From contig JAKLJX010000012.1 in the NCBI GenBank assembly GCA_023150945.1, positions 114,037-178,036 on the forward strand: a stretch of DNA of 64,000 nucleotides, read 5' to 3'. The notes beneath the pieces are model-generated. The model did no database searches, was not told the origin of the DNA, and worked only from the letters and a program-made list of their open reading frames with translations. Shown here piece after piece: positions 1 through 8,585 of the stretch (positions are counted from its first letter, which is position 1; every line of letters starts with the position of its first letter). Source of the stretch: a bacterium (GTDB lineage Bacteria > Zhuqueibacterota > Zhuqueibacteria > Zhuqueibacterales > Zhuqueibacteraceae). The position numbers and the translations under genes are program-made.

Positions 1-1
1 G

Positions 2-640
2 AATTTCCGCACGTCGGTTGCAGTGGAGCCGCAGCGCCTGCCGCGCAAGCTCAACGGCATCCTGCCGCGTGATGTCGTGGTCAAGCAGGCGGAGTTCGTG
101 CCGGAGGCGTTTCACGCCCGCTATGATGCCGTGAGCCGGCAGTATCTCTATGTGCTCAGCCGCCATCCGGTGGCCGTCGGCCGGGGGTATGCGTATTTCT
201 GCAAGTTTCCGCTTGCAGTGGAAGCGATGCAGGCCGCGGCGCAACACCTGTTGGGCGAACACAATTTTCGCGCCTTTTGCGCCAGCAACACCGAAGATCC
301 GCACTATCTCAGCCGCGTCGAGATGGTGCAATGGGAAGACAGCGGCGAGAAAATTCTCGTGCGGCTGCGCGCCAACCGGTTTTTGCGCAGCATGGTGCGC
401 ATCATCATCGGTACGCTGATCGAGGTTGGCCGCGGCGCCCTGCCTGCGGAGGAGGTGGCAGCGATCCTGGCAAATCAAAAGCGCGTGCATGCCGGCGCCA
501 CCGCGCCGCCGCACGGCTTGTTTCTGGAACGGGTCTACTATCCGGCCACGGCCACGGTGTTGCCGCCGGAGGAGGCGGCAGCGCTTGAACGCCTGCGCGA
601 GGAAGCGCAGCCAGCGGCGCTGGCTGAAGATTTGAACTGA
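2..640 (+). CDS. truA: tRNA pseudouridine(38-40) synthase TruA, 5'-truncated by window edge
   Basis: The reading frame is open from the first bases and begins inside the protein, so the gene starts before the window. The visible 212 residues match the C-terminal two thirds of TruA: the LNGILPRDV segment, the FRAFCAS stretch and the RFLRSMVRIIIGTLIEVGRG segment that shapes the RNA-binding active-site cleft. The catalytic Asp of the RTD motif lies upstream and cannot be seen. TruA isomerises U38-U40 in the anticodon arm of tRNAs. It opens a long plus-strand housekeeping run. The GTG at 23 is internal and not the true start. Confidence 0.93.
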   Translation, partial: NFRTSVAVEPQRLPRKLNGILPRDVVVKQAEFVPEAFHARYDAVSRQYLYVLSRHPVAVGRGYAYFCKFPLAVEAMQAAAQHLLGEHNFRAFCASNTEDPHYLSRVEMVQWEDSGEKILVRLRANRFLRSMVRIIIGTLIEVGRGALPAEEVAAILANQKRVHAGATAPPHGLFLERVYYPATATVLPPEEAAALERLREEAQPAALAEDLN

Positions 641-790
641 GGACGCACGCGCGGTTGCGTTCGCGGGAATGCGGTTCGTTTTGACCGGTGCGCACGCGTC
701 ACACCAAACCCTGGCGCGCGGCCGATCGCGGAGCGCGACGTCACGTTGCAACACCACCAGCATATTCTCACCCTCACCTTGGAGTTCGAC

Positions 791-1444
791 ATGAAGCTTT
801 TTCTCGACACCGCCAATCTTGGCGAAATCAAAAAGATCGCGGCGATGGGCCTGCTCGACGGCGTTACCACCAATCCCACGCTGATTTCAAAAGAAAAGGG
901 AGAATTCAAGCAGATTCTGCGCAACATCTGCGAAGTCGTGCCGGGCCCGGTGAACGCGGAAGTCGTTTCGCTGGAGGCTGACGGCATGGTCAAAGAAGGC
1001 CGCGAGCTTGCCAAAATCCACAAGAACATCGTGGTCAAAATTCCGATGACGCGCGAAGGGCTGGTGGCAGTGCGGCGGCTGTCGAGTGAGAAGATTCCCA
1101 CCAACGTCACGTTGATTTTCAGCCCGAACCAGGCTCTGCTCGCCGCCAAAGCCGGCGCTTCCTATGTCAGCCCGTTCCTGGGCCGGCTCGACGACATCTC
1201 GCACGTGGGCATGGATCTCGTGCGCACCATCGTCGAGGTTTATGAAAACTATGAATTCGAGACCGAAGTGCTGGCCGCGAGTCTGCGCAATCCGGTTCAT
1301 GTGGTCGAGGCCGCGCTCGCGGGCGCGGATATCGCCACGTTGCCGGCGAAAGTCTTTGACCAGCTCTTCGATCACCCGCTCACCGACATCGGCCTGAAGC
1401 GGTTCCTGGAAGACTGGGAAAAGGTCAAGCAAGGTCAGGTTTGA
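791..1444 (+). CDS. Fructose-6-phosphate aldolase / transaldolase-like TalC family protein
   Basis: A 217-residue single-domain TIM-barrel aldolase of the small transaldolase (FSA/TalC) class. [10 protein letters not shown] at the N-terminus, GVTTNPTL near residue 24, the Schiff-base lysine K83 in VVKIPMT, and SPFLGRLDD downstream are all family hallmarks. The ATG at 791 is chosen because MKLFLDTA is the conserved start and a TTGGAG ribosome site lies just upstream; a longer frame from 746 lacks support. It acts in the cytosol, either as transaldolase in the pentose phosphate pathway or as fructose-6-phosphate aldolase; sequence alone does not separate these. It sits between truA and purB. 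Confidence 0.9.
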   Translation: MKLFLDTANLGEIKKIAAMGLLDGVTTNPTLISKEKGEFKQILRNICEVVPGPVNAEVVSLEADGMVKEGRELAKIHKNIVVKIPMTREGLVAVRRLSSEKIPTNVTLIFSPNQALLAAKAGASYVSPFLGRLDDISHVGMDLVRTIVEVYENYEFETEVLAASLRNPVHVVEAALAGADIATLPAKVFDQLFDHPLTDIGLKRFLEDWEKVKQGQV

Positions 1445-1492
1445 TTCTTCGCGGCAGGTTTGAAATCAGGTCTGCCGCCTACAGGCACGCTG

Positions 1493-2809
1493 ATGATCGC
1501 ACGCTATACTTTGCCCGAAATGGGCCGGATTTGGAGCGAGGACAACAAGCTCGCGGTTTGGCTGCAGGTCGAAATCCTCGCCTGTGAAGCGCAAGCCGAA
1601 CTGGGCGCGGTGCCGGCCGCGGCCGTGGCCAACCTCAAAGCCAAAGCCGGGTTTTCTCCCAGCCGCGTGTTGGAGATCGAAAACACCGTCAAGCACGACG
1701 TGATTGCCTTTCTCACCAACGTCGCGGAAACCGTGGGGCCGGACAGCCGCTACCTCCATCTCGGCATGACCTCCTCTGATCTGTTGGATACCGCCCTGGC
1801 CGTGCAACTGAAGCAGGCGGGCGAGCTGCTGCTGCGCCGGCTGGAGGCTTTGCAGGCGGCCATTCGCGACCAGGCGGTGGCGCACAAGCACACCATCTGC
1901 ATCGGCCGTTCACACGGCGTGCACGCCGAGCCGACCACCTTCGGCTTGAAACTGGCAGTGTGGTATGATGAAATCGGCCGCCAGCGCCAGCGTTTGCAGC
2001 AGGCCGTGCAGAACGTGGCAGTCGGCAAAATCTCCGGCGCGGTCGGCACCTATGCGCATCTCGATCCGCGCGTCGAAGCGTATGTGTGTGAGCAGCTCGG
2101 GTTGCGGCCGGCGGCGATTTCCACGCAAATCGTGCAGCGCGATGGGCATGCGGAATTTCTCAACACCCTGGCGTTGCTCGGCGCCTCGCTGGAGAAATTC
2201 GCCACTGAGATCCGCAGCCTGCAGCGCACGGAAATTCTGGAAGCCGAAGAGCCGTTTACCGCTGGCCAGAAAGGCTCCTCGGCGATGCCGCACAAGCGCA
2301 ACCCGATAACCTGCGAGCGCATCGTGGGCCTGGCGCGGCTGTTGCGCGGCCATGCGCTCGCCGGCATGGAGAACATTGCGCTGTGGCATGAGCGTGACAT
2401 TTCGCACAGCTCGGTGGAGCGCGTCGTCCTGCCGGACAGCACGATCGTGCTGGATTACATGCTGGTGCAATTCACCAAAGTGGTCGCAGACCTGCAAATC
2501 TATCCGGAAAACATGCGACGCAACCTCGAGCGCACCCAGGGCCTGATTCATTCCCAACAGGTGCTGCTCGCGCTCACGCGCAAAGGCATGGCCCGCGAGG
2601 AGGCCTATCGCGTGGTGCAGGAGCATGCCATGGCGATTTGGAATGTCGCGTTGGGTGCCGCCACGCCGGCGGCGGGATTTCAGGAACGGCTGCTGGCCGA
2701 TGCACTGGTGCGGCGTTATCTTTCGGAAAAGGAAATCGCGCAGTGTTTTGAATTGGAACACAATTTTCGGCATCTCGATGCGATCTTTGCTCGCCTCGGG
2801 CTGCCGTAA
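1493..2809 (+). CDS. purB: Adenylosuccinate lyase
   Basis: A 438-residue member of the fumarase/aspartase superfamily. The signature GSSAMPHKRNP near residue 263 carries the catalytic serine loop, and the MTSSDLLDT and RSHGVHAEPTTFG segments supply substrate-binding residues. The enzyme cleaves SAICAR to AICAR and adenylosuccinate to AMP, so it serves both de novo purine synthesis and AMP formation. The ATG at 1493 (MIARYTLPEMG) matches the usual PurB N-terminus; an in-frame TTG at 1460 is possible but less likely. The ribosome site is weak. purC follows after 28 bases, consistent with an operon. Confidence 0.96.
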   Translation: MIARYTLPEMGRIWSEDNKLAVWLQVEILACEAQAELGAVPAAAVANLKAKAGFSPSRVLEIENTVKHDVIAFLTNVAETVGPDSRYLHLGMTSSDLLDTALAVQLKQAGELLLRRLEALQAAIRDQAVAHKHTICIGRSHGVHAEPTTFGLKLAVWYDEIGRQRQRLQQAVQNVAVGKISGAVGTYAHLDPRVEAYVCEQLGLRPAAISTQIVQRDGHAEFLNTLALLGASLEKFATEIRSLQRTEILEAEEPFTAGQKGSSAMPHKRNPITCERIVGLARLLRGHALAGMENIALWHERDISHSSVERVVLPDSTIVLDYMLVQFTKVVADLQIYPENMRRNLERTQGLIHSQQVLLALTRKGMAREEAYRVVQEHAMAIWNVALGAATPAAGFQERLLADALVRRYLSEKEIAQCFELEHNFRHLDAIFARLGLP

Positions 2810-2837
2810 TCATAAAGTCACTACGTGAGGAGTGTGG

Positions 2838-3560
2838 ATGAGTAACGCGAAGAAGAAGAGGAAACTGTTTGAGGGCAAGACCAAGGCATTGTTCGAAACC
2901 GACAATCCCGAGCAACTCATCCTGGCTTTCAAGGACGAGGCCGGTGAGGCCGCCGGCGTCGTTGAGCACAAGGGCGAAATCAACAGCCAAATCTCGGCGC
3001 TGCTCTTTCGCTATCTGGAAGGTTACCACGTTGCTACGCACTTCCTGGCCGAGGCTGGCAGAGATGCGATTTTGGTGCGCCAGCTCAACATGATCGCCCT
3101 GGCGGTCGTGACTCACTGCGTGGCGAGCGGGGCGACGGCCCGGCGGTTGGGGGTTAAGGAAGGCACGGTGCTGCAGCCGCCGGTGGTGGAATATTTCCTG
3201 AAGGACGAAAGCGCCAAGAAGACTCCACTTGATCGCAAGGATTTGCTGTCGCTCGGTCTGCTTTCATCGGAGGAGTTGCAGCAGCTTGTTCGTCTGACCG
3301 CCAAAGCTGTGGCGCTGCTCAGCAGTTACTTTGAGCGCCGCGGCCTGGTGCTGGCCGCGTGCCGGCTGGAATTCGGCCGCTACAAGAACCGCCTCGTGCT
3401 GGGTGACGAGCTGTCGCTGGCTTCCTTCCATCTGCGCGACCGCACGACCGGCGAGAATTATGATCTCTTGGAGGCGCGCCAGGAGATGGCGGCGCTGCGC
3501 AGAATATACGGCATACTCAGTCAACGCATTTTGACCAGACGCGAAAGAACGGCGGTGTAA
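2838..3560 (+). CDS. purC: Phosphoribosylaminoimidazole-succinocarboxamide synthase (SAICAR synthetase)
   Basis: A 240-residue protein of normal PurC length. The N-terminal KRKLFEGKTKALFETD is the ATP-binding KxxxGKxK start of the family; ARRLGVKEGT and LEFGRYKNRLVLGDELS follow in the expected order. It joins aspartate to CAIR with ATP hydrolysis. The last 40 residues (after DELS) are more divergent than in most PurC proteins. The ATG at 2838 lies about 7 bases after a TGAGGA ribosome site; GTG at 2832 is an alternative. psd starts two bases after the stop. Confidence 0.93.
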   Translation: MSNAKKKRKLFEGKTKALFETDNPEQLILAFKDEAGEAAGVVEHKGEINSQISALLFRYLEGYHVATHFLAEAGRDAILVRQLNMIALAVVTHCVASGATARRLGVKEGTVLQPPVVEYFLKDESAKKTPLDRKDLLSLGLLSSEELQQLVRLTAKAVALLSSYFERRGLVLAACRLEFGRYKNRLVLGDELSLASFHLRDRTTGENYDLLEARQEMAALRRIYGILSQRILTRRERTAV

Positions 3561-3561
3561 C

Positions 3562-4215
3562 GTGCATCGAGAAGGTTTGACGATTGTTCTGGCTTTGGCA
3601 ATAACAGCCTTGCTTCTGACTCTCATTTATCGTACACTCGGCGGTGGTTTCATCGTCCGCGGCCTGAGCGTGCTGTGCTGGGCGACAACGGCGATGGCGG
3701 TCTTTTTCTTCCGCGACCCCGAGCGCGTGATTCCGAACGGCAAGGGCGAGGTGGTTTCACCCGCCGATGGCACAGTCATTGGCATCGACGAGGTGGAGGA
3801 GCCGCTGTTCCTGCAGGGGCGGGCGCGGCGGGTCAGCATCTTCCTGTCGGTATTCAACGTGCATGTCAATCGGGTGCCGGTGGAAGGCACGGTGAAGCTG
3901 GTGCAGTATCACCGCGGCCGTTTTCACGTCGCTTCGCTGCCCCAGGCTTCCAGCGAGAATGAGCAGTCAGTGATCGGCGTTGAGTCCCCGTGGGGCAGGG
4001 TGTTGTTCAAGCAGATTGCCGGGCTGATCGCGCGGCGCATCGTGTACGACGTGCGCGAAGGTTTGGAGGTGCGGCGCGGCGAGCGCTTCGGCATAATCAA
4101 ATTCGGTTCACGGATGGAAGTTTATCTCCCTCTCGACACAGAAATCAAAGTCCGCCTCAATGAAAAGGTGCGGGCCGGGGAGAGCATCATCGGAGAATTC
4201 AAAAATGCTGCGTAA
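3562..4215 (+). CDS. psd: Phosphatidylserine decarboxylase proenzyme, short (archaeal-type) form
   Basis: A 217-residue proenzyme starting with GTG directly after purC. An N-terminal hydrophobic hairpin (about residues 6-50) anchors it to the membrane; VVSPADGTV and FLSVFNVHVNRVP are core motifs. Self-cleavage is expected at the Gly-Ser of FGSRMEVYLP (Ser183), which becomes the pyruvoyl cofactor. It converts phosphatidylserine to phosphatidylethanolamine. The gene overlaps pssA by 11 bases, so the two consecutive steps of phosphatidylethanolamine synthesis are translationally linked, and both are embedded among purine genes. Confidence 0.95.
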   Translation: MHREGLTIVLALAITALLLTLIYRTLGGGFIVRGLSVLCWATTAMAVFFFRDPERVIPNGKGEVVSPADGTVIGIDEVEEPLFLQGRARRVSIFLSVFNVHVNRVPVEGTVKLVQYHRGRFHVASLPQASSENEQSVIGVESPWGRVLFKQIAGLIARRIVYDVREGLEVRRGERFGIIKFGSRMEVYLPLDTEIKVRLNEKVRAGESIIGEFKNAA

Positions 4216-4948
4216 ACAAGCATTGGCGCCGAACCTCATGACCCTGATCAACCTGCTGCTCGGCTTTCTGGCCATCGTATTTGCCGCCAACGGCAAATAC
4301 GTGACCAGCGGGTGGCTCACCATCATCGCGGCGGTCTGCGATGTCTTGGACGGCAAGATCGCTCGCGCGCTGCACACCTCCTCCGATTTCGGCATCGAGT
4401 TTGACTCGCTTGCCGATGTGGTCTCCTTCGGCGTGGCACCGGCCTTCTTGATTTACCGCGCCCAGCTCAGTGAGCTGGGCTTGCTGGGGGTCATGGTTTG
4501 CTTTCTGCCTTTGGCCGCCGGCGCCATTCGCCTGGCCCGTTTCAACACCACCGCGTCCCTGCTGGACAAGCACAATTTCGTGGGCATGCCGATTCCCGCC
4601 GGCGCCAGTTTGATCAGCTCCTATGTCATCTTCAGCCACCAGCTCTGGGGCACCGTGCAATTCTCCGGCCTCACCATCACCCTGATCCTGATCGGATCGA
4701 CGCTGATGGTCTCCACCATCGAATTCGATGCGCTGCCCAAGTTCTCTTTGCGCCGCGGCCGGCAAAACACCTTGAAACTCGTGCTGCTGGTGGTAGCCGT
4801 GTCCGCCTTTCTGCTCTTCCCCGCGCAAGCTTTGTTTCCCCTGGCCCTCGCCTACATTCTGATGCAGGTCGCGCGCGCCTTGCGCAACAGCTTCCGCGAT
4901 GAAGAAGAAGAAGAAGCCTTGCCGGACGTTTCCATCAGTAAACGCTGA
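4205..4948 (+). CDS. pssA: CDP-diacylglycerol-serine O-phosphatidyltransferase
   Basis: A 247-residue integral membrane enzyme with several hydrophobic helices. The CDP-alcohol phosphatidyltransferase motif D-x2-DG-x2-AR-x8-G-x3-D-x3-D is visible from about residue 43: CDVLDGKIARAL, then GIEFDSLAD. It makes phosphatidylserine from CDP-diacylglycerol and serine, the substrate of the psd product encoded just upstream. The start overlaps the end of psd by 11 bases. The C-terminus is acidic (DEEEEEALPD), probably a cytoplasmic tail. Confidence 0.95.
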   Translation: MLRKQALAPNLMTLINLLLGFLAIVFAANGKYVTSGWLTIIAAVCDVLDGKIARALHTSSDFGIEFDSLADVVSFGVAPAFLIYRAQLSELGLLGVMVCFLPLAAGAIRLARFNTTASLLDKHNFVGMPIPAGASLISSYVIFSHQLWGTVQFSGLTITLILIGSTLMVSTIEFDALPKFSLRRGRQNTLKLVLLVVAVSAFLLFPAQALFPLALAYILMQVARALRNSFRDEEEEEALPDVSISKR

Positions 4949-4971
4949 ACCAATTCGCAGGCCCCTTCGCC

Positions 4972-5214
4972 GTGAAAGCTCTGATTCATATCACCCTCAA
5001 AGAGGGCATTCTCGACCCACAGGGCAAAACCATCCACCATGCGCTGCAGACGCTGGGATTCACCGCCATGGCCGAAGTCCGCACCGGCAAATTGATCGAA
5101 ATTTCGCTCGCCGGCCTCGATCACGGCGGCGCGGCGGCGGTGGTGGAAGAAGCCTGCCGGAAACTGCTGGCCAATCCCGTCATGGAAAATTACAGCTACT
5201 CGATCGTTGAGTGA
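4972..5214 (+). CDS. purS: Phosphoribosylformylglycinamidine synthase subunit PurS
   Basis: An 80-residue protein beginning with GTG at 4972 (MKALIHITLKEGILDPQGK), the standard PurS start. PurS bridges the PurL synthetase and PurQ glutaminase subunits in the three-part FGAM synthase of purine synthesis. It lies 6 bases before purQ, so a heterocomplex encoded as an operon is clear. The partner must be a small PurL, which is not in this window. Confidence 0.94.
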   Translation: MKALIHITLKEGILDPQGKTIHHALQTLGFTAMAEVRTGKLIEISLAGLDHGGAAAVVEEACRKLLANPVMENYSYSIVE

Positions 5215-5220
5215 TTGCCC

Positions 5221-5910
5221 ATGCGCTTTGGCGTTGTCGTCTTCCCCGGCTCGAATTGCGATCATGACTGTTATCATGTCCTGAAGCATGTGCTGCGCCA
5301 GGAAACACGCTTCATCTGGCACAAGGAACGCGATCTCACCGGCCTGGAGGCGGTGATTCTGCCGGGCGGCTTTTCCTACGGCGATTACCTCCGCACCGGC
5401 GCCATCGCGCGTTTCTCGCCGGTGATGGAGGAAGTGATTGCCTTTGCCCGCGCCGGCGGGATTGTGGTCGGCATTTGCAACGGTTTTCAAATTCTCTGCG
5501 AAGCCGGACTGCTGCCCGGCGCCTTGCTGCGCAATGCCCACCTGCGTTTCGTTTCGAGAAACGTTTATGTGCGCTCGGAGAATGCTGCCAGCCGCTTCAC
5601 CCGCCCGCCCGTACCGGCCGTGCTGAGAATGCCGGTGGCGCACGGCGACGGCAACTACTTCGCGGATGCGGAAACGCTGGCGCGCCTGGAACAACGCCGT
5701 CAGATTCTGTTTCGCTACTGCACCGCTGCCGGCCAAGTCACGCCGGCAGCCAATCCCAACGGCTCAGCCGCGGGAATTGCCGGCCTCATGAATGCAGCCG
5801 GCAATGTCATGGGCATGATGCCGCATCCCGAGCGTGCCGCGGAAGCGGTATTCGGCTCGACTGCCGGCGCCGCCATCTTCGCAGCGCTCATCGCCGCGCA
5901 CGCCGCCTGA
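5221..5910 (+). CDS. purQ: Phosphoribosylformylglycinamidine synthase, glutaminase subunit PurQ
   Basis: A 229-residue class I glutamine amidotransferase. [16 protein letters not shown] is the PurQ N-terminus, the nucleophile is Cys86 in [10 protein letters not shown], and the catalytic His/Glu pair is in MPHPERA near the C-terminus. It releases ammonia from glutamine and channels it to PurL. ATG 5221 is preferred over an in-frame TTG at 5215 because the conserved protein begins at [12 protein letters not shown]. Confidence 0.96.
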   Translation: MRFGVVVFPGSNCDHDCYHVLKHVLRQETRFIWHKERDLTGLEAVILPGGFSYGDYLRTGAIARFSPVMEEVIAFARAGGIVVGICNGFQILCEAGLLPGALLRNAHLRFVSRNVYVRSENAASRFTRPPVPAVLRMPVAHGDGNYFADAETLARLEQRRQILFRYCTAAGQVTPAANPNGSAAGIAGLMNAAGNVMGMMPHPERAAEAVFGSTAGAAIFAALIAAHAA

Positions 5911-5956
5911 GCGCCGCGGCGACCGCGCGCGAGTCATCCACGAAAAAGGAGTGCCT

Positions 5957-6226
5957 GTGCCCACACGTCGAAAAGCTGGCTTCATCGTTTTCATGGTGTT
6001 GCTGGGGGGCGCGATCGGCACATTGTTGGGGAAATTGATCGGCCTGTTGATGCCGGCAGGCGTGGCCCGGGAATTTTTCCTGGCGGACGGCACCTGGGCG
6101 GTGGGTCCGCTCACGCTTGATGCCGCCGTGGTGAAATTGACACTCGGCGTCAGTTTCGATATCAACGTCATCGGGTTGATCGGGATCGGCGTGGCGGTTT
6201 ATCTGCTGCGCTGGGTGTTCAACTGA
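5957..6226 (+). CDS. DUF4321 family small membrane protein
   Basis: An 89-residue protein with two hydrophobic segments (about residues 8-30 and 68-88) separated by a short extracytoplasmic-looking loop, and the G-rich LLGGAIGTLLGKLIG of DUF4321. The GTG at 5957 follows an AAGGAG ribosome site by 5 bases; the longer frame back to 5834 overlaps purQ and has no such signal. The function of the family is unknown. It stands directly before two tatA genes. Confidence 0.75.
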   Translation: MPTRRKAGFIVFMVLLGGAIGTLLGKLIGLLMPAGVAREFFLADGTWAVGPLTLDAAVVKLTLGVSFDINVIGLIGIGVAVYLLRWVFN

Positions 6227-6262
6227 GCTGTATTGGCCTGCCAATCCGCAGGGAGAAAGTTT

Positions 6263-6487
6263 ATGTTCGGCCAAATCGGAATGAGCGAGTTGCTCGTCAT
6301 CCTCGTCGTCGTGCTGCTGGTCTTCGGCCCGAAGAAACTGCCGGAATTGGCCCGCGGCCTCAGCCGGGGGATCAATGAGTTCCGCCGCGCCGCCGACGAG
6401 GTCAAGCAGGAATTGAATCTCAACCTCGAACGGGAGACGCGCTATCCGCGCGAGAGCGAGCGCAAATCTCCCCCCAAAGAGTCTTGA
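6263..6487 (+). CDS. tatA: Sec-independent protein translocase TatA/E-type subunit (first copy)
   Basis: A 74-residue protein: short periplasmic start (MFGQIGMSE), one transmembrane helix (about residues 8-24), the [17 protein letters not shown] hinge and amphipathic helix, then a charged tail. TatA oligomers form the pore that exports folded twin-arginine substrates. GGGAGAAAG upstream is a good ribosome site for ATG 6263. It is followed by a second tatA after 42 bases; no tatC is present in the window. Confidence 0.93.
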   Translation: MFGQIGMSELLVILVVVLLVFGPKKLPELARGLSRGINEFRRAADEVKQELNLNLERETRYPRESERKSPPKES

Positions 6488-6529
6488 CACGCAAGCCATC
6501 GATGTTGTTGACCTGTTAGGAGGTGTGCC

Positions 6530-6721
6530 ATGCCTGGCCCCCAAGAGTTAATCGTCATCCTGATCATCGTTCTGGTGCTGTTTGGCGCGAAAAAGCTGCC
6601 GGAGCTAGCACGCGGCCTCGGCCAGGGCATTCGGGAATTCAAGAAGGCGGCAAGCAGTTCCGATGAGCAGGACAAGATCGAGCCGCCCAAGCAGCAATCG
6701 CAAGCGAACCAACCCAATTGA
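6530..6721 (+). CDS. tatA: Sec-independent protein translocase TatA/E-type subunit (second copy)
   Basis: A 63-residue TatA paralogue: [21 protein letters not shown] is the membrane helix, [20 protein letters not shown] the amphipathic helix, followed by a short polar tail. A strong AGGAGG ribosome site precedes the ATG. It is close enough to the first copy to be a tandem duplication; the tails have diverged. The two may form mixed TatA/TatE or TatA/TatB-like complexes, which is inference. Confidence 0.93.
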   Translation: MPGPQELIVILIIVLVLFGAKKLPELARGLGQGIREFKKAASSSDEQDKIEPPKQQSQANQPN

Positions 6722-6831
6722 TCGCATCCCCCGGCGGGGCCGATCATCCTGTGCGCTGTAACACGCGGCCGGGCCGTTCCAGTCGGGCCCACGGCCTTTT
6801 CCCCCTTTTTTCGTTGCAGTAATCGTTTACC

Positions 6832-8271
6832 ATGACCCAAACCTCCAGCATTCGCCTGCTGCAAGAAAAACTGCGCCGCAGAGAACAAACCTGCGCGGCC
6901 CTGGTGGAAGAACATCTTGCCCGTCTCGCGGCGGCGACTTCGCTGAACGCTTTCCTCACGGTGTTGGAGGAGCGGGCGCGCCGCCGGGCGCAGCAGATCG
7001 ATGCCCGTCTGCAGCAGGGTAAAGCCGGCAAACTCGCCGGCTGTCTGGTCGCGGTCAAGGACATTCTCGCGATCAAGGGCGAGCGCCTCACCTGCGGCTC
7101 GCGCGTGCTGGCGAATTTCGTTTCTCCCTACGATGCCACGGTAATCGAGCGCCTGGAACAGGCCGATGCCATCATCATCGGCAAGACCAACATGGACGAG
7201 TTCGCCATGGGAAGCTCGAATGAAAACTCGGCGTTCGGGCCGGTCAAGAATCCCGTCAATCCGGCGCACGTGCCCGGCGGTTCTTCCGGCGGCTCGGCGG
7301 CCGCGGTGGCGGCGGGTCTGGTGCATGCGGCGCTCGGTTCCGACACCGGCGGTTCCATTCGCCAGCCCGCGGCATTCTCCGGCGTGGTGGGTTTGAAGCC
7401 GACCTACGGCCGCGTTTCACGTTGGGGATTGGCAGCCTTCGCCTCTTCACTCGATCAAGCCGGCCCGCTTGCCACCTGCGTGGAGGACGCGGCCCGGTTG
7501 CTCGAAGTCATTGCCGGCGTCGATGCGCGCGATTCCACTTCCGCGCCGGTGCCGGTGCCGGAATACAGCACTCTGCTCGACGGCTCGGTTCGCGGAAAAA
7601 CCATCGGCTTGCCGGTCGAATATCTCAGCCACGACGTGCAACCGGAAATCGCTGCCGCTGTCAGCCGCGCCAAACAACGGCTGGCGGCAGGCGGCGCGGT
7701 GCTCAAAGAGGTTTCCCTGCCGCATACGAAATATGCGATCGCCACCTACTATGTCATCTGCACGGCGGAGGCTTCTTCCAACCTCGGCCGCTATGACGGC
7801 GCCCGTTACGGCCAGCGCGCGCGCGAGTCTGCCTCACTGGAAGAACTTTACGTCAACAGCCGCAGCCAGGGCTTCGGCGCGGAAGTGAAGCGCCGCATCA
7901 TGCTCGGCACGTACGTGCTGTCCTCGGGTTACTACGAGGCCTACTATCGCCGCGCCATGAAAGTGCGCACCCTCATCCGCCAGGATTTCGAGCAAGCCTT
8001 TCAACAGTGCGACGCTTTGCTCATGCCCACCACCCCCACCACTGCTTTTCGGCTCGGTGAAAAGGTGGATGATCCCCTCACCATGTATCTTTCCGACATT
8101 TTCACGGTTTCCATGAACCTCGCCGGTGTGCCGAGCATTTCGCTGCCGGCCGGTAAAGACAACGCCGGCTTGCCCATCGGCCTGCAACTGGCCGCCCCGG
8201 CCTTTGCAGAAGCCACGCTGTTTCGCCTCGCGCATTATCTGGAACATACCGGTATCAACGAGCCATCCTGA
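6832..8271 (+). CDS. gatA: Aspartyl/glutamyl-tRNA(Asn/Gln) amidotransferase subunit A
   Basis: A 479-residue amidase-signature enzyme of GatA length. The Ser-cisSer-Lys triad is visible: K76 in VAVKDI, Ser152 in PGGSSGGSAAA and Ser176 in SDTGGSIRQPAAF. The NTSAFGP-like FAMGSSNENSAFGPVKNP region is typical of GatA rather than other amidases. With GatB and GatC (not in the window) it makes Gln-tRNA(Gln), and possibly Asn-tRNA(Asn), by transamidation. Its stop overlaps the start of the next gene by one base. Confidence 0.94.
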   Translation: MTQTSSIRLLQEKLRRREQTCAALVEEHLARLAAATSLNAFLTVLEERARRRAQQIDARLQQGKAGKLAGCLVAVKDILAIKGERLTCGSRVLANFVSPYDATVIERLEQADAIIIGKTNMDEFAMGSSNENSAFGPVKNPVNPAHVPGGSSGGSAAAVAAGLVHAALGSDTGGSIRQPAAFSGVVGLKPTYGRVSRWGLAAFASSLDQAGPLATCVEDAARLLEVIAGVDARDSTSAPVPVPEYSTLLDGSVRGKTIGLPVEYLSHDVQPEIAAAVSRAKQRLAAGGAVLKEVSLPHTKYAIATYYVICTAEASSNLGRYDGARYGQRARESASLEELYVNSRSQGFGAEVKRRIMLGTYVLSSGYYEAYYRRAMKVRTLIRQDFEQAFQQCDALLMPTTPTTAFRLGEKVDDPLTMYLSDIFTVSMNLAGVPSISLPAGKDNAGLPIGLQLAAPAFAEATLFRLAHYLEHTGINEPS

Positions 8272-8585
8272 TGCGAGATATCATTCCTGAATTGCTGCGC
8301 TGGCACAGCCAGGGCATTCCGGCTGCCATCGCGACCGTCATCAAAACCTGGGGCTCGGCCCCGCGGCCGGCGGGCAGCCGCATGGCCATTGCCGCCAACG
8401 GTGAATTCACCGGCTCGGTGAGCGGCGGCTGCGTCGAAGCGGCCGTGATCGCCGAAGCGCAGCAGGTCATCAAAACCGGAATTCCGCGACGGCTGGAGTT
8501 CGGCGTTGCCGACGAAACGGCCTGGAGCGTCGGCCTCACCTGTGGCGGAAAACTCGAAATCTTTGTCGAGCCGTTGCATGGATAA
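8271..8585 (+). CDS. XdhC/CoxI family protein, N-terminal domain as a separate gene
   Basis: A 104-residue protein corresponding to the XdhC_CoxI domain: TVIKTWGSAPRPAGSRMA near residue 24, SVSGGCVEAAV near 44 and the closing GLTCGGKLEIFVE. XdhC-type chaperones bind molybdenum cofactor, promote its sulfuration and insert it into xanthine-dehydrogenase family enzymes. Here the family's usual two domains are on two overlapping genes (8-base overlap with the next). No molybdoenzyme structural gene is nearby. Confidence 0.85.
   Translation: MRDIIPELLRWHSQGIPAAIATVIKTWGSAPRPAGSRMAIAANGEFTGSVSGGCVEAAVIAEAQQVIKTGIPRRLEFGVADETAWSVGLTCGGKLEIFVEPLHG

Noticed and set aside
6722-6831. A GGCCG/ACGGCC hairpin followed by pyrimidines before gatA, as a terminator
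   Set aside because: The stem is short with a large loop and the following run is mixed C and T. Too weak to list.
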